This document shows positions 47,697 through 57,131 of a stretch of 64,000 bases of DNA, piece after piece; position 1 is the stretch's first letter; each line of letters begins with the position of its first letter. The notes under the pieces are model-generated. The model ran no database searches and had not been told where the DNA came from. It saw nothing but the letters and a program-made list of their open reading frames with translations. Source of the stretch: Sphingomonas sp. 35-24ZXX. GTDB taxonomy: Bacteria; Pseudomonadota; Alphaproteobacteria; Sphingomonadales; Sphingomonadaceae. The stretch covers positions 1 to 64,000 of the forward strand of contig NZ_JROG01000001.1 in assembly GCF_000786215.1 (NCBI RefSeq). The letters run 5' to 3'. The position numbers and the translations under genes are program-made.

Positions 47697-50600
47697 TCAT
47701 TCCGCCGCGAGCAGATCCACCGCGCCGCCCAGATCGACCGAGACCAGGCGGCTCACGCCTTGCTCGACCATGGTCACGCCGAACAGGCGGTGCATGCGGC
47801 TCATGGTGACGGCATTGTGGGTGACGATCAGGTAGCGCGTGTCGGTGACCACCGCCATGTGGTCGAGAAGGTCACAGAAGCGGTCGATGTTCGCGTCGTC
47901 GAGCGGCGCGTCGACCTCGTCGAGCACGCAGATCGGCGCGGGGTTGGTGAGGAACAGGCCGAAGATCAGCGCGACCGCAGTCAAGGCCTGCTCACCCCCG
48001 GACAGCAAGGTCAGCGATGACAGCCGCTTGCCCGGCGGCTGGGCCATGATTTCGAGCCCCGCCTCGAGCGGATCGTCGCTGTCGATCAGTTCCAGATGTG
48101 CCTTGCCGCCGTTGAACAGCCGCGCGAACAGGGTGCGGAAATGGCCATCGACGGTGGCGAAGGCGGCCAGCAGCCGCTGTCGTCCTTCGCGGTTGAGCGC
48201 GCCGATTGAGCCGCGCAGCCGCGCAATCGCTTCGACCAGCTCCTCATGTTCGGTGCGGATCGTCGCCATCTCGCTTTCCAGCGCGGCCAGCTCGTCGGCA
48301 GCGATCAGATTGACCGCGCCCAGCCGTTCGCGCGCCTCGTGCAGACGGTCGTGTTCCGCCGTCTCGGCCTCGGGTGCGGCGACGTGTTCGGGATCGAAGT
48401 CGAAGCGCTCGGGCAGCACCGGCGGGGGGCATTGGAAGCGCTCGCCGCAGCCCTGCGCCAACTCGATGCGGCGCTGGTCCTGATGCTCGGCGCGCGCGCT
48501 GGCGCCGGCACGCTGCTCGCGCGCGAGCGCCAGGGTCTCGGCGGTAGTTGAGGCGAGGCGCTCGGCCTCGGCCAGTGCCTTTTCAGTCGTCTGTGACGAA
48601 GCTTCTGCTGCTGCTTGAGCAGCGCGGGCCTCCATGGCTGCCTGCTCGAGGTGCGCGATATCCTGCGCCAGTATTTCGGGTCGGCCAGCGATCGTGCCGC
48701 GCTCCTCAGCCAGTTCGGCGGCACGAGCCTGCATGTCGCGCAGCCGCTGCGCAGCCTCCCCCGATCGGCCCTGCCAGCCCTTGATCTCGGCGCGCACGCT
48801 CGCCCGGCGCTCGCGCAGCGCCGACACCGCCTGCGCCTGCGCGGCGATAGCCGCCATCGCCGACCGTAGCGCGGTCTGGGATGTCTGGGTGCGATCGGTC
48901 AGCAGCGCCACCTGTTCGCGCTGCACCGCGCCATCGGGTAGGGCGGAGCGGGCAGCCTGGGCTGCCTGCAGGTCGGCCTGCGCGCTTTGCGCATCCGCCG
49001 CCAATCGCTCGATCCGCTCGGACAGATCGTCGCGGCGCTCGGCGTCGCGTTGCAGGGCATGTTCGGCCTGGTCGCGGTCCCGCAGCGCCTGGCGTTCGGC
49101 GGCTTCGGCAGCATTGAGCGCACGGGTCTGGTCTGCGATCTGCGATTGCAGCGCGGCCAGCTGCTGCTGGCCCACGGCAAGCGCTGTCTCAGCCGCAGCA
49201 AGTCGATCGGCGAGGTCTGGTCGGGCCGCTTCCAGCTCGCTCAGCCGCGTGCGCCGCTCGAGCCGTTCCGCCGCACTTGCGCCATCGCCGACCGATACAA
49301 ACCCGTCCCACCGCCGCATTCGCCCATCGCGCGTCACCAGCCGGACCCCGGGCGACAATGATTGTCCGTCATCGGCATCCGCCACCATGATCAGTGACAG
49401 CCGGGCCGTCAGCGCATCGGGTGCGCGGACATGATCGCTCAGCCAGACAGTGCCATGGCCAAGCGCAGGACGATCCGCCGGACCTTCGCTGCCGGTCCAG
49501 AAACGGCCATCGCCCTTGGCGCTCCCGATCGCAGCGCTCAGGTCCTCGCCCAAGGCTGCGGCGAGCGCCTTTTCATAACCCTTGTCCGCCTGCACCTGAT
49601 CGAGTGCGCGCTCGGCCCCGCCAGGCTTCTTGGCCAGGTCACGGGCCAGTGCGTCGATCTCGCGCGTCATCGCATTGAGTTCGGCGCGCAGCGCCGCGAG
49701 CTCGGTCTGCGCAGCATCGCGGGCGTCGACCAGCGCATCGCGGCCCGATTGGGCCTGCGCCAGCGCTGTCGCAGCGCTCGCCTTGTCCGCCGCCAGACGC
49801 GTGCAATCGGCCTGCGCCTCGTCACGCAGCGTTTCCAGCTCTGCCGCATCGCCCAGGGCCGCGAGTTGCGCCAGGGTCCGCGCCAGTTCGTCGGCCGCAC
49901 GGCGATCGCGGGCTTCTGCGGTGGCAAGCGCCGCCTGGGCGACCTTGATGTCAGCGTCTGCGCGCGCGAGTTCGGCGCGCGCCTGCGCCAGTGCGACCTC
50001 GGACTCGCGAACGGCGCGTTCGGCATTGTCCTGCGCATGGACGAGGGCAGGGCCTCGCGATTCCTCGGCGGCGATATCGGCCTGGACCCGCGTATTTTCC
50101 GCCTCCAGCCGCTCAAGCGCAGCGGTCGCATCGTGGGTCAGCCGGTCCTCGCGCGCGCTGTCTTCGGCGATGCGCGCCTGCTGCCGGTCGAGATCGGCCA
50201 GGCGCTGCAGGGCAGCGTCGCGCTCTGCCACCAGGGTGGCAAGGCGGTGCGAGAGCGATTGGCTCGCCTCGCGCGCCGATTGCAGCGCGCTGCGCGCATC
50301 CGCGAGCGCTTCGATCGCCTGCCTTTGCTGCGCCTGAGCCTCGGTTTGCGCCTGTTGCGCAGCTTCGACGGCGGTGTCTGCCGCAGCCGCTTCGGCGCGG
50401 GCCTGTTTGGCGGCATTGGCGGCCGTGCGCCAGCGGGCGAACAAAGCGCGTGCCTCTGCTACCGCAATCTGCTGGCTGAGCGCACGATAGCGTTCAGCCG
50501 CGCGTGCCTGCCGCGTCAGTGTCGCAGCGCGCGCCTCCATATCGCCCAGCACCTGTTGCAACCGCTCCAGATTGCCCTCGGTCGCGCGCAGCTTCTGCTC

Positions 50601-51140
50601 GGCATCCTTGCGGCGGACGTGCAACCCGGCGATGCCGGCTGCCTCCTCGAGCATCTGGCGCCGCTCGACTGGGCGCGCGGAAATGACCGCCGCGATCCGC
50701 CCCTGGCTGACCAGGGCAGGGCTGTGCGCTCCGGTGGCGGCATCGGCGAACAGCAGCGCAACGTCCTTGGCGCGCACGTCGCGGCCATTGGCGCGATAGG
50801 CGCTGCCTGCACCGCGTTCGATCCGGCGGATAACTTCGAGCTCGCCATCCTCGACCGACATGGCTGCCAGAACCGGCTGGCTGACTTCGGTGAGCAGGGA
50901 GACCTCGGCAAAGTTGCGCGCCGGGCGGGTCGCGGTTCCGGCGAAGATCACGTCTTCCATGCCGCCGCCGCGCATCGACTTGGCGGAGCTTTCGCCCATC
51001 ACCCAGCGAATGGCCTCGAGCAGATTGGATTTGCCGCAGCCATTGGGGCCGACGATCCCGGTGAGCCCGGGTTCGATGCGCAGTTCGGCCGGTTCGACGA
51101 AGCTCTTGAAGCCGCTGAGCTTCAGCCGCCGGAACCGCAT
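47697..51140 (-). CDS. smc: Chromosome segregation protein SMC
   Basis: Structural maintenance of chromosomes ATPase; 1147 residues from the ATG at 51140 (MRFRRLKLSGFKSFVEPAEL). Walker A GPNGCGKSN is at about 32-40; two long coiled coils flank a hinge (region containing GSEGPADRPALGHGTVWLSD); the ABC signature LSGGEQALTAVA and Walker B PICVLDEVDAPLDDAN are at the C-terminus. An in-frame ATG at 51227 would add 29 unconserved residues. Follows the DsbA-like genes, the usual alphaproteobacterial order. Confidence 0.96.
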   Translation of the reverse strand: MRFRRLKLSGFKSFVEPAELRIEPGLTGIVGPNGCGKSNLLEAIRWVMGESSAKSMRGGGMEDVIFAGTATRPARNFAEVSLLTEVSQPVLAAMSVEDGELEVIRRIERGAGSAYRANGRDVRAKDVALLFADAATGAHSPALVSQGRIAAVISARPVERRQMLEEAAGIAGLHVRRKDAEQKLRATEGNLERLQQVLGDMEARAATLTRQARAAERYRALSQQIAVAEARALFARWRTAANAAKQARAEAAAADTAVEAAQQAQTEAQAQQRQAIEALADARSALQSAREASQSLSHRLATLVAERDAALQRLADLDRQQARIAEDSAREDRLTHDATAALERLEAENTRVQADIAAEESRGPALVHAQDNAERAVRESEVALAQARAELARADADIKVAQAALATAEARDRRAADELARTLAQLAALGDAAELETLRDEAQADCTRLAADKASAATALAQAQSGRDALVDARDAAQTELAALRAELNAMTREIDALARDLAKKPGGAERALDQVQADKGYEKALAAALGEDLSAAIGSAKGDGRFWTGSEGPADRPALGHGTVWLSDHVRAPDALTARLSLIMVADADDGQSLSPGVRLVTRDGRMRRWDGFVSVGDGASAAERLERRTRLSELEAARPDLADRLAAAETALAVGQQQLAALQSQIADQTRALNAAEAAERQALRDRDQAEHALQRDAERRDDLSERIERLAADAQSAQADLQAAQAARSALPDGAVQREQVALLTDRTQTSQTALRSAMAAIAAQAQAVSALRERRASVRAEIKGWQGRSGEAAQRLRDMQARAAELAEERGTIAGRPEILAQDIAHLEQAAMEARAAQAAAEASSQTTEKALAEAERLASTTAETLALAREQRAGASARAEHQDQRRIELAQGCGERFQCPPPVLPERFDFDPEHVAAPEAETAEHDRLHEARERLGAVNLIAADELAALESEMATIRTEHEELVEAIARLRGSIGALNREGRQRLLAAFATVDGHFRTLFARLFNGGKAHLELIDSDDPLEAGLEIMAQPPGKRLSSLTLLSGGEQALTAVALIFGLFLTNPAPICVLDEVDAPLDDANIDRFCDLLDHMAVVTDTRYLIVTHNAVTMSRMHRLFGVTMVEQGVSRLVSVDLGGAVDLLAAE

Positions 51141-51234
51141 GGGGGCGGTGAAGGCGGGGGCGTTGACCGGCGGACCGGGTGTTGCCACCGCGCCGTTCTC
51201 GTCAACGATCAACCCCCCTTCGTCCATTGATGCG

Positions 51235-51981
51235 TCAGCGCGCTCCCATCGCCTGGATCTCGGTTTCCAGCGCCGGCCAGCCGGTGAATTCGACCTGACG
51301 GCCGTTGAGGAAGAAGGTGGGCGTGCCCTGGATCTTGTCTTCGCGGGTGGCGATGCCGGTGTTGTCGGCCAGCGCGCGCGCGGTATCGATATTGGTCAGG
51401 CACTGGTTGGCCTGATCGCGCGAGATGCCGCGCTGCGCGAAGAAGTCGGTCAGGCCCGTGCCTTCGGCGAGCGCCACGTAGCGCTGGTTGTCGGGCAGCG
51501 CGAGAACGGCCTCGAACCGCTGCTGGCCCATCGCCTGCGCCTTGGTGAAGATATCGGCCTGGTTGGCGAGCACCTGCTCGGTCAGCGCGAAATAGCTCTC
51601 GTCCGGGCCGCAGCGGGTCAGCATCGATGCGGTGAGATCGAGCGGCTCGCGCACGAAATTGCGCAGTTCGAAGCTCACCCGGCCGCTGGCGACATATTTG
51701 TCGCGGATCGTCGCAAACGCGGTCTCGGCAAAGTCGGCGCAGTGGCTGCAGGTCAGCGAGGCATATTCGACCAGCTTGATCGGCGCTTCGGGGTTGCCAA
51801 GGACATAATAACCCTTGTCGGTCTTGGTCACCGTTTCGGACCAGTTCTTGCCGGCGGGCGCGGGAATGGCGGCAATCGGCTCGCCGCTGGCGGCACCCTC
51901 GGCACCGGTATCGGCCTCTCCGCCACAGGCGGCGAGCGACAGCATCAGGGGCAGGGCGATCAGGCTGGCAATACGCTTCAT
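51235..51981 (-). CDS. DsbA-like thioredoxin-domain lipoprotein
   Basis: 248 residues with a lipoprotein signal (MKRIASLIALPLMLSLAACG, lipidated Cys19). The thioredoxin fold carries the redox pair Cys78-Ser-His-Cys81 in LTCSHCADFAE, an inserted helical part with two further cysteines, and the cis-Pro in QGTPTFFLNG. It likely acts as a disulfide oxidase or isomerase of envelope proteins. Second of two tandem DsbA-like genes, upstream of smc. Confidence 0.88.
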   Translation of the reverse strand: MKRIASLIALPLMLSLAACGGEADTGAEGAASGEPIAAIPAPAGKNWSETVTKTDKGYYVLGNPEAPIKLVEYASLTCSHCADFAETAFATIRDKYVASGRVSFELRNFVREPLDLTASMLTRCGPDESYFALTEQVLANQADIFTKAQAMGQQRFEAVLALPDNQRYVALAEGTGLTDFFAQRGISRDQANQCLTNIDTARALADNTGIATREDKIQGTPTFFLNGRQVEFTGWPALETEIQAMGAR

Positions 51982-52023
51982 ACAGGCTTGGTCCTTGCGA
52001 TGAACGTGAAAACGGGTTGTGCT

Positions 52024-52743
52024 CTAGCGGCTGGCCAGCAGCGGTTCCAGACTTTTCCAGTCATAGACATCGGCGAGCAGCTTGCCGTTGAGGGTGAAGC
52101 TGGGGGTGCCCTGCACCTTGACGGTTTCGGTCGCGAACTTGGTCATCGCCAGCACCTTGTTCTGCTCGGCCTTGTTGATCAGGCAGGCATTGATCTGCGC
52201 ATCGGTGGCGAGCGGGGCGTGGCGGCGCAATTCGTCATAGAGGCCAAGGTCGCTGGCGATCCGCTGCAGCCGGGTGCTGGTATCGCCCTGATACCAGGCC
52301 GCCTGGCCTTCGCGGCCCAGGCTGCCGGCCTTGCCCAGCCAGGTTTTCTGGCTGGCGAGCAGCCCCTTGTGGCGACGGAAGAAGCTGCGCGGCTCGCCGC
52401 AGCGCGCCAGCAGTGCAACGGTCAGGTCGACCGGATCGCGGATGAAATTGCGCACCTCGATGCTGGTCTTCCCATTGGCGATGAATCCCGTCGCCAGCGC
52501 CGGGTTCGATTCCTGCTCGAACGCAGCGCAATGCGGGCAGGTGTAGCTCATGTATTCGACGATCTTCTGCGGCGCAGCGACATTGCCGCGCACATGCCCG
52601 CCGACCTGGCTCTGGCTGACCTTGTCGGCCCATGCGGTGGCAGCCGCGGTCTGCGCCGTCCCCGGTTCGCCCGTGAAAAGAGCACTGGCGGCAGCAAGGG
52701 CGATGGCGGAAAGAGCAAGCAGAGGGCGCGAGGGCGCAGTCAT
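52024..52743 (-). CDS. DsbA-like thioredoxin-domain protein, secreted
   Basis: 239 residues from the ATG at 52743, which shares one base with the dciA stop (TGATG). Signal peptide MTAPSRPLLALSAIALAAAS, active site Cys69-Pro-His-Cys72 in YTCPHCAAFEQ, cis-Pro in QGTPSFTLNG. The CPHC centre is that of classical oxidising DsbA, whereas the paralogue next to it has CSHC, so the two may differ in redox potential or partner. No DsbB is present in the window. Confidence 0.88.
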   Translation of the reverse strand: MTAPSRPLLALSAIALAAASALFTGEPGTAQTAAATAWADKVSQSQVGGHVRGNVAAPQKIVEYMSYTCPHCAAFEQESNPALATGFIANGKTSIEVRNFIRDPVDLTVALLARCGEPRSFFRRHKGLLASQKTWLGKAGSLGREGQAAWYQGDTSTRLQRIASDLGLYDELRRHAPLATDAQINACLINKAEQNKVLAMTKFATETVKVQGTPSFTLNGKLLADVYDWKSLEPLLASR

Positions 52744-53399
52744 CAATGAACCTCATCGGATGGTGGCGGCGCAAACAGGCGCACGGGTTTCAGATTGTCG
52801 CTTTTCAGCTGAACAGGGGCTGCACGGTCGGCGGCCAGGGTCGCGGCGGCCTCGCGCGCTTCCTTCTCTTCCATGGAGCGCGCAAGGCGTTCCAGCACGG
52901 TCTGCAATTCGGGGTCGCCAATCGGCTTCAGCCCGTCGGCAGGCGCAATGCTGATCGGCTTGAGCGAGGGCGGCGTTGCCGGACGCGGCTCGGGTCGCTT
53001 CGGGCGGGTCAGTGCGCCGTGGCGATAGCGGATGCGCGCCACGGCCTCATAGCCGAAGAAGCGGTTAACCCGCGATATGATCTCGGGCTCGGCATGCTGC
53101 ATGAAGATCGCCGTCGCGCTGGTGACGACGAGATGCAGCGTGCCTTCGGCCTTCTTGCCGCGCGCGAAGGCGATCGATTCGGGGCTGGCCATGCTGGCGT
53201 AGCGGGGGCCCGCGATTTCGGCCCAGCGGCTGAGCAGCGAACTCTGGATGAAACCGAACTTGCGAAAGCTGGTCTCGCCGATCGCTGGGATCAGATCGGC
53301 GATACCGCGCGCCTCGCCGCCACGCATTCGCGCAGGGCGCGCCGGAGCCTGCGCGGTCTTCTTGCGCGGCTTTACAGCGGTGGGCTTATCGCGTTCCAT
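52743..53399 (-). CDS. dciA: DciA-family (DUF721) replicative helicase loader
   Basis: 218 residues from the ATG at 53399 (MERDKPTAVKPRKK); an ATG at 53414 would add five residues. The DciA/DUF721 core is residues about 25-130: IADLIPAIGETSFRKFGFIQ, LLSRWAEIAGPRYASMASPE, GTLHLVVTSATAIFMQHAEP and ISRVNRFFGYEAVARIRY. The C-terminal part is low-complexity and Pro-rich. DciA works with DnaB in bacteria lacking DnaC. Divergent from mutY with a 29-base gap. Confidence 0.85.
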   Translation of the reverse strand: MERDKPTAVKPRKKTAQAPARPARMRGGEARGIADLIPAIGETSFRKFGFIQSSLLSRWAEIAGPRYASMASPESIAFARGKKAEGTLHLVVTSATAIFMQHAEPEIISRVNRFFGYEAVARIRYRHGALTRPKRPEPRPATPPSLKPISIAPADGLKPIGDPELQTVLERLARSMEEKEAREAAATLAADRAAPVQLKSDNLKPVRLFAPPPSDEVH

Positions 53400-53428
53400 A
53401 TCGCAGCCGACCATGGCATAGCCGGGCC

Positions 53429-54532
53429 ATGCCCGTCGAGTGTCGCGAGAAAATTGTGGATGAACCGAAGCCGGGGGCGATCGCAGGGGCGCTGCTGGCG
53501 CATTACGACACCCATGCCCGCAACCTGTCGTGGCGCGTTTCGCCCTCTGACCGCCGGGCAGGGGTGCGCCCAGACCCGTACCGCGTCTGGCTGTCCGAGG
53601 TGATGCTGCAGCAGACCACCGTGGCTGCGGTCACCGGCTATTTCGAGCGCTTCACCAGCCGCTGGCCCAATGTCGAGGCGCTCGCCGCCGCGCCCGATGC
53701 AGACGTGCTCGCCGCCTGGGCGGGGCTGGGCTATTATGCCCGCGCGCGTAATCTCATCGCCTGCGCCCGAGCGATTGCCACAGACCATCAGGGCCGCTTT
53801 CCCGATACCGAAGCCGGTTTGCGCGCGTTGCCGGGCATCGGCGATTATACCGCGGCCGCCGTGGCAGCGATCGCGTTCGACCGGCCCTCGGCGGTGGTCG
53901 ATGCCAATGTCGAACGGGTAACCGCCCGGCTGTTTGCGATCGAGACGCCGCTGCCGGCCGCCCGCATCCAGATCCGAGCATGCGTGTCCGATATCACCCC
54001 GGCCGCCCGGCCCGGCGATTTCGCCCAGGCGATGATGGACCTGGGCGCGACCATCTGCACGCCGCGCAGCCCATCGTGCCTGCTCTGCCCATTGGCGCAG
54101 CACTGCGCGGCGCGCGGCGCTGGCATTGCCGAATCGCTTCCGGTCAAGCCGCCCAAGAAGGCGCGGCCGCAGCGTATCGGCACCGCCTGGTGGATCGAGC
54201 AGGATGGTCGGGTGCTGCTGATCCAGCGGCCGGGTAGTGGTATACTCGGCGGCATGCGGGCATTGCCCGATGATGGCTGGTCGGCCCGCAGCGATGGCAA
54301 TGCGCAGCCACCGGTGACGGGACAGTGGCAGCGGATCGATGCCGCGGTGGCGCATGTCTTCACGCATTTTTCGCTCGGGCTTGCATTGGCGCTTTATCGC
54401 GGCCCTCAAATCGATAAGGTTGCCATTGAAAACCTGAATGGTGCCGTCTGGTGGCCGGTGGAGGAGATTGCTGAGGCGGGTCTGCCGACGCTGTTCGCCA
54501 AGGCCGCGGCGATCGCCATTCAGCATCGATAA
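53429..54532 (+). CDS. mutY: A/G-specific adenine glycosylase
   Basis: Removes adenine mispaired with 8-oxoguanine. 367 residues with catalytic Glu57 in SEVMLQQTTV, helix-hairpin-helix LPGIGDYTAAAVAAIAF (134-150), catalytic Asp158 in VVDANVERV and a [4Fe-4S] site Cys210-X6-Cys217-X2-Cys220-X5-Cys226. The C-terminal 130 residues are the NUDIX-like lesion-recognition domain. Start at the ATG at 53429; divergent from dciA. Confidence 0.96.
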   Translation: MPVECREKIVDEPKPGAIAGALLAHYDTHARNLSWRVSPSDRRAGVRPDPYRVWLSEVMLQQTTVAAVTGYFERFTSRWPNVEALAAAPDADVLAAWAGLGYYARARNLIACARAIATDHQGRFPDTEAGLRALPGIGDYTAAAVAAIAFDRPSAVVDANVERVTARLFAIETPLPAARIQIRACVSDITPAARPGDFAQAMMDLGATICTPRSPSCLLCPLAQHCAARGAGIAESLPVKPPKKARPQRIGTAWWIEQDGRVLLIQRPGSGILGGMRALPDDGWSARSDGNAQPPVTGQWQRIDAAVAHVFTHFSLGLALALYRGPQIDKVAIENLNGAVWWPVEEIAEAGLPTLFAKAAAIAIQHR

Positions 54533-54577
54533 AGCCGGGCGGCGCAATGCGCCGGTCCGGAACAACGGGAGTATGAT

Positions 54578-55876
54578 ATGTCGAAGGTTTTGAGCCAGAT
54601 GCCGCAGTTGAGCCGTCGCCACATGCTGGGTTCGGCAGGACTGCTCGGCCTGTTCGCCGCGATGCCCGGCTATGCCCGCGCGATGGCAACGGGTGATTTC
54701 GCGCTGATCCGCAAACAGGTGGAAGACTATGTCAGCAGCAAAAAGGTCGCCGGCATGCTGGTCTCGATCGGCTTCGGCGCGCAGCCGGCAGCGCTGATCG
54801 GCGCGGGTAATCTCGCGCTCGACATTCCCGTTCCGGTCGATGCCAATTCCCTGTGGCGGGTCTATTCGATGACCAAGCCGATCACCGGCATGGCCGCGAT
54901 GATGCTGATCGAACAGGGCAAGCTGGGGCTCGATCAGCCGATTGCCGAGCTGATCCCCGAATTTGCCAACATGAAGGTGCTGACCGATCCGGCCAACAGC
55001 CTGGATGCCGTACCCGCCAAGACGCTGATCACGCCGCGCCACCTGATGACGCATACCGCGGGCCTTGGCTACAACATCGTCACCAAGGGGCCGCTGCTCG
55101 AAGAGTATAACAGGCTGGGCATCAACCCTGCGGCCGTCAGCAAGACGCCGATCCCGGGCTTCCCGATGCCCGCACCCACGCCGCCGATCGACGAGTTCGC
55201 CCGCCGTGTCGCCTCGTTGCCGCTGATCGCCGAGCCGGGCACGATCTGGAGCTATTCGATCGGGCTCGACCTGCTGGGCTATGTGATCCAGGTTGCCTCT
55301 GGCATGGAACTGGGCGCGTTCTTCCAGAAGAACCTGTTCGATCCGCTGGGCATGAAGAGCAGCTACTGGATGGTCCCGCAGAGCGAGGTCGCGCGCCTCA
55401 GCACCAATTATGTTCCCTTCTCGGGTGCGCTCATTCCCGTCGATCCGGCGCAGGACAGCATCTTCACCACACCGCCCGCGTTTCCGTTCGGCGGCGCCGG
55501 GCTGGTCAGCACCGCGCATGACTATGACCGGTTCCTCGCGATGCTGGTCGGCAAGGGCCAGCTCGATGGCAAGCGCGTGATGTCCGAAGCGACCGCGCTG
55601 ATGGGCATGTCGAACCTGCTGCCCAGCACTGCCGTCACCAAGGGCACCTGGGTCGAAGGCCAGGGCTTTGGCGCGGGCGGCCGCGTGGGGCTGGGCAATG
55701 ACAAGGGACCCGCAGGCACCTATGGCTGGGGCGGCGCGGCAGGCACCGTGGCGTTCGTCGATCATGTCCGCGGCTTCCGCGCATCGGGCTATACCCAGTA
55801 CATGCCGGCCGAAACCTATCCCTTCCAGCGCGAGTTCCCCAAGATGGTCTACGACCAGCTGCAGGCGATGGGCTGA
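54578..55876 (+). CDS. Beta-lactamase-fold serine hydrolase with a Tat-type signal
   Basis: 432 residues of the class C beta-lactamase/EstB-like group. The N-terminus LSRRHMLGSAGLLGLFAAM (11-29) looks like a twin-arginine signal. The nucleophile is Ser97 in SMTK (97-100), the second motif is YSIGLDLLG (about 226-234), and the third region GWGGAAGT replaces the KTG triad as in esterase-type members. It probably hydrolyses esters or peptides in the periplasm rather than beta-lactams. GGGAG precedes the ATG. Followed by nudC with a 24-base gap. Confidence 0.87.
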   Translation: MSKVLSQMPQLSRRHMLGSAGLLGLFAAMPGYARAMATGDFALIRKQVEDYVSSKKVAGMLVSIGFGAQPAALIGAGNLALDIPVPVDANSLWRVYSMTKPITGMAAMMLIEQGKLGLDQPIAELIPEFANMKVLTDPANSLDAVPAKTLITPRHLMTHTAGLGYNIVTKGPLLEEYNRLGINPAAVSKTPIPGFPMPAPTPPIDEFARRVASLPLIAEPGTIWSYSIGLDLLGYVIQVASGMELGAFFQKNLFDPLGMKSSYWMVPQSEVARLSTNYVPFSGALIPVDPAQDSIFTTPPAFPFGGAGLVSTAHDYDRFLAMLVGKGQLDGKRVMSEATALMGMSNLLPSTAVTKGTWVEGQGFGAGGRVGLGNDKGPAGTYGWGGAAGTVAFVDHVRGFRASGYTQYMPAETYPFQREFPKMVYDQLQAMG

Positions 55877-55900
55877 CCGGCAGGCCAGGGGGAAACCGAT

Positions 55901-56785
55901 ATGTCGCTGTCATTGATTGCCCCGGCGCTGACTGGGGGGCAGATCGATCGTGCCGATCAGGTGCGTGTCGATCCGGATCGGCTAGCCGGGTACATGAACT
56001 GGAAGGCCCGGCTGCTCACGCTCGAGGGGCTGGACCCGCCGGTGGGGATCGATGGCAGGCTGGCGTGGCGAAGCCTGGCCGATGCCGCGCCCGACAGCGA
56101 GCTGATCTTTCTCGGGTTGATCGACGACAAGGCGCATTTTGCCGAGCTGCAGCGCGGCAATCCCGGCTCCGGCCTGCATTACAACCCGCGCGTCTGGCAG
56201 GTGCTCGCCAGCCTGCCCGCCGAGGAGCTGGCGCTCTATGGCGGCGCGCGCACATTGGTCGATTGGCACGCGCGGCACCGCTTCTGCTCGCTGTGCGGGG
56301 CAGGCAGCGCGATGAGCAAGGGCGGATGGTCGCGCACTTGCACCGGTTGCGGCGCGGAGCATTTCCCCCGCGTCGATCCGGTGACGATCATGCTGTCCGA
56401 ATATCAGGGCAAGGTGCTGCTCGGGCGTCAGCCGCGCTTTCCCCCGCGCCGTTTTTCGGCCCTGGCGGGGTTCGTCGAGCCGGGCGAGGGGCTGGAAGAG
56501 GCCGTCGCGCGCGAGCTTTGGGAAGAAGCCGGCATCCGCGTGCGCAACGTGCGCTATGTCGCCAGCCAGCCCTGGCCGTTCCCGTCATCGCTGATGATCG
56601 CCTGCACCAGCGAGGCGCTGAGCGACGAGCTGACGCTCGACACCACCGAGATCGAGGAAGCAGGCTGGTTCAGCGCGGCCGAGGTGCGCGCCGCGATGGC
56701 GGGCGACGACAGCGCGCCGTTCATCGCCCCGCCGCCGTTCGCGATCGCGCACGACCTGCTCAAGCACTGGCTGGACCAGCAATAG
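55901..56785 (+). CDS. nudC: NAD(+) diphosphatase / NAD-RNA decapping hydrolase
   Basis: Hydrolyses NADH and removes NAD caps from RNA. 294 residues: zinc finger Cys129, Cys132, Cys147 and Cys150; Nudix box GFVEPGEGLEEAVARELWEE (190-209) continuing AGI; and the NudC-specific SQPWPFPSS (222-230). Sits between the serine hydrolase and tRNA-Gly. Confidence 0.95.
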   Translation: MSLSLIAPALTGGQIDRADQVRVDPDRLAGYMNWKARLLTLEGLDPPVGIDGRLAWRSLADAAPDSELIFLGLIDDKAHFAELQRGNPGSGLHYNPRVWQVLASLPAEELALYGGARTLVDWHARHRFCSLCGAGSAMSKGGWSRTCTGCGAEHFPRVDPVTIMLSEYQGKVLLGRQPRFPPRRFSALAGFVEPGEGLEEAVARELWEEAGIRVRNVRYVASQPWPFPSSLMIACTSEALSDELTLDTTEIEEAGWFSAAEVRAAMAGDDSAPFIAPPPFAIAHDLLKHWLDQQ

Positions 56786-56890
56786 GGCAGGGGGCCGCAC
56801 CGCGCCTCACCGCAGGGGTGCAAACCAGATATTGACGATACAACTGGCAAGTGGCATGAGCGCCCTCGCATCGCGAACGCGACCACGTGT

Positions 56891-56964
56891 GCGGGTATAG
56901 CTTAGTGGTAAAGCTCCAGCCTTCCAAGCTGGCTATGAGGGTTCGATTCCCTCTACCCGCTCCA
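56891..56964 (+). tRNA. tRNA-Gly (anticodon TCC)
   Basis: A full cloverleaf of 74 bases: acceptor GCGGGTA/TACCCGC, D arm GCTT-AAGC, anticodon arm CCAGC-CTTCCAA-GCTGG with anticodon TCC, T arm GAGGG-TTCGATT-CCCTC, discriminator T and an encoded CCA. Reads GGA/GGG codons. The 3' end is the likely attachment site of the integrase downstream. Confidence 0.97.
56941..56964 (+). other. Putative attL core at the tRNA-Gly 3' end
   Basis: P4-type integrases recombine at tRNA 3' ends. The T-loop to CCA segment is the expected core. No second copy was noticed to the right within the window, so attR, if present, lies beyond 64000. Confidence 0.4.
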
Positions 56965-57131
56965 AGGCCTCTCTCAGGAGGTCCGAAAACGTCGCTTAAG
57001 CAGCTGTTTTTTTAGCGCTTTTTTGTGATATGCTTTCCCAGCAGTTCCAGTAATGTTCCCCTGCACATTAGCCGTTTGATGGGGTTTTTGATGGACCTGC
57101 AGCAAAACTTGCTGGCGAAAGGTCCATCACA

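Noticed and set aside
51141-51227. N-terminal extension of SMC
   Set aside because: Adds a Pro/Ala/Gly-rich tail before MRFRRLKLSGFKSF, where SMC proteins normally begin. Kept only as an alternative start.
49431-51230. 599-codon forward frame opposite smc
   Set aside because: Mirror of the SMC coiled coil; no protein-like features.
53372-55765. 797-codon reverse frame opposite mutY and the serine hydrolase
   Set aside because: Both forward genes have complete catalytic motifs; the reverse product has none.
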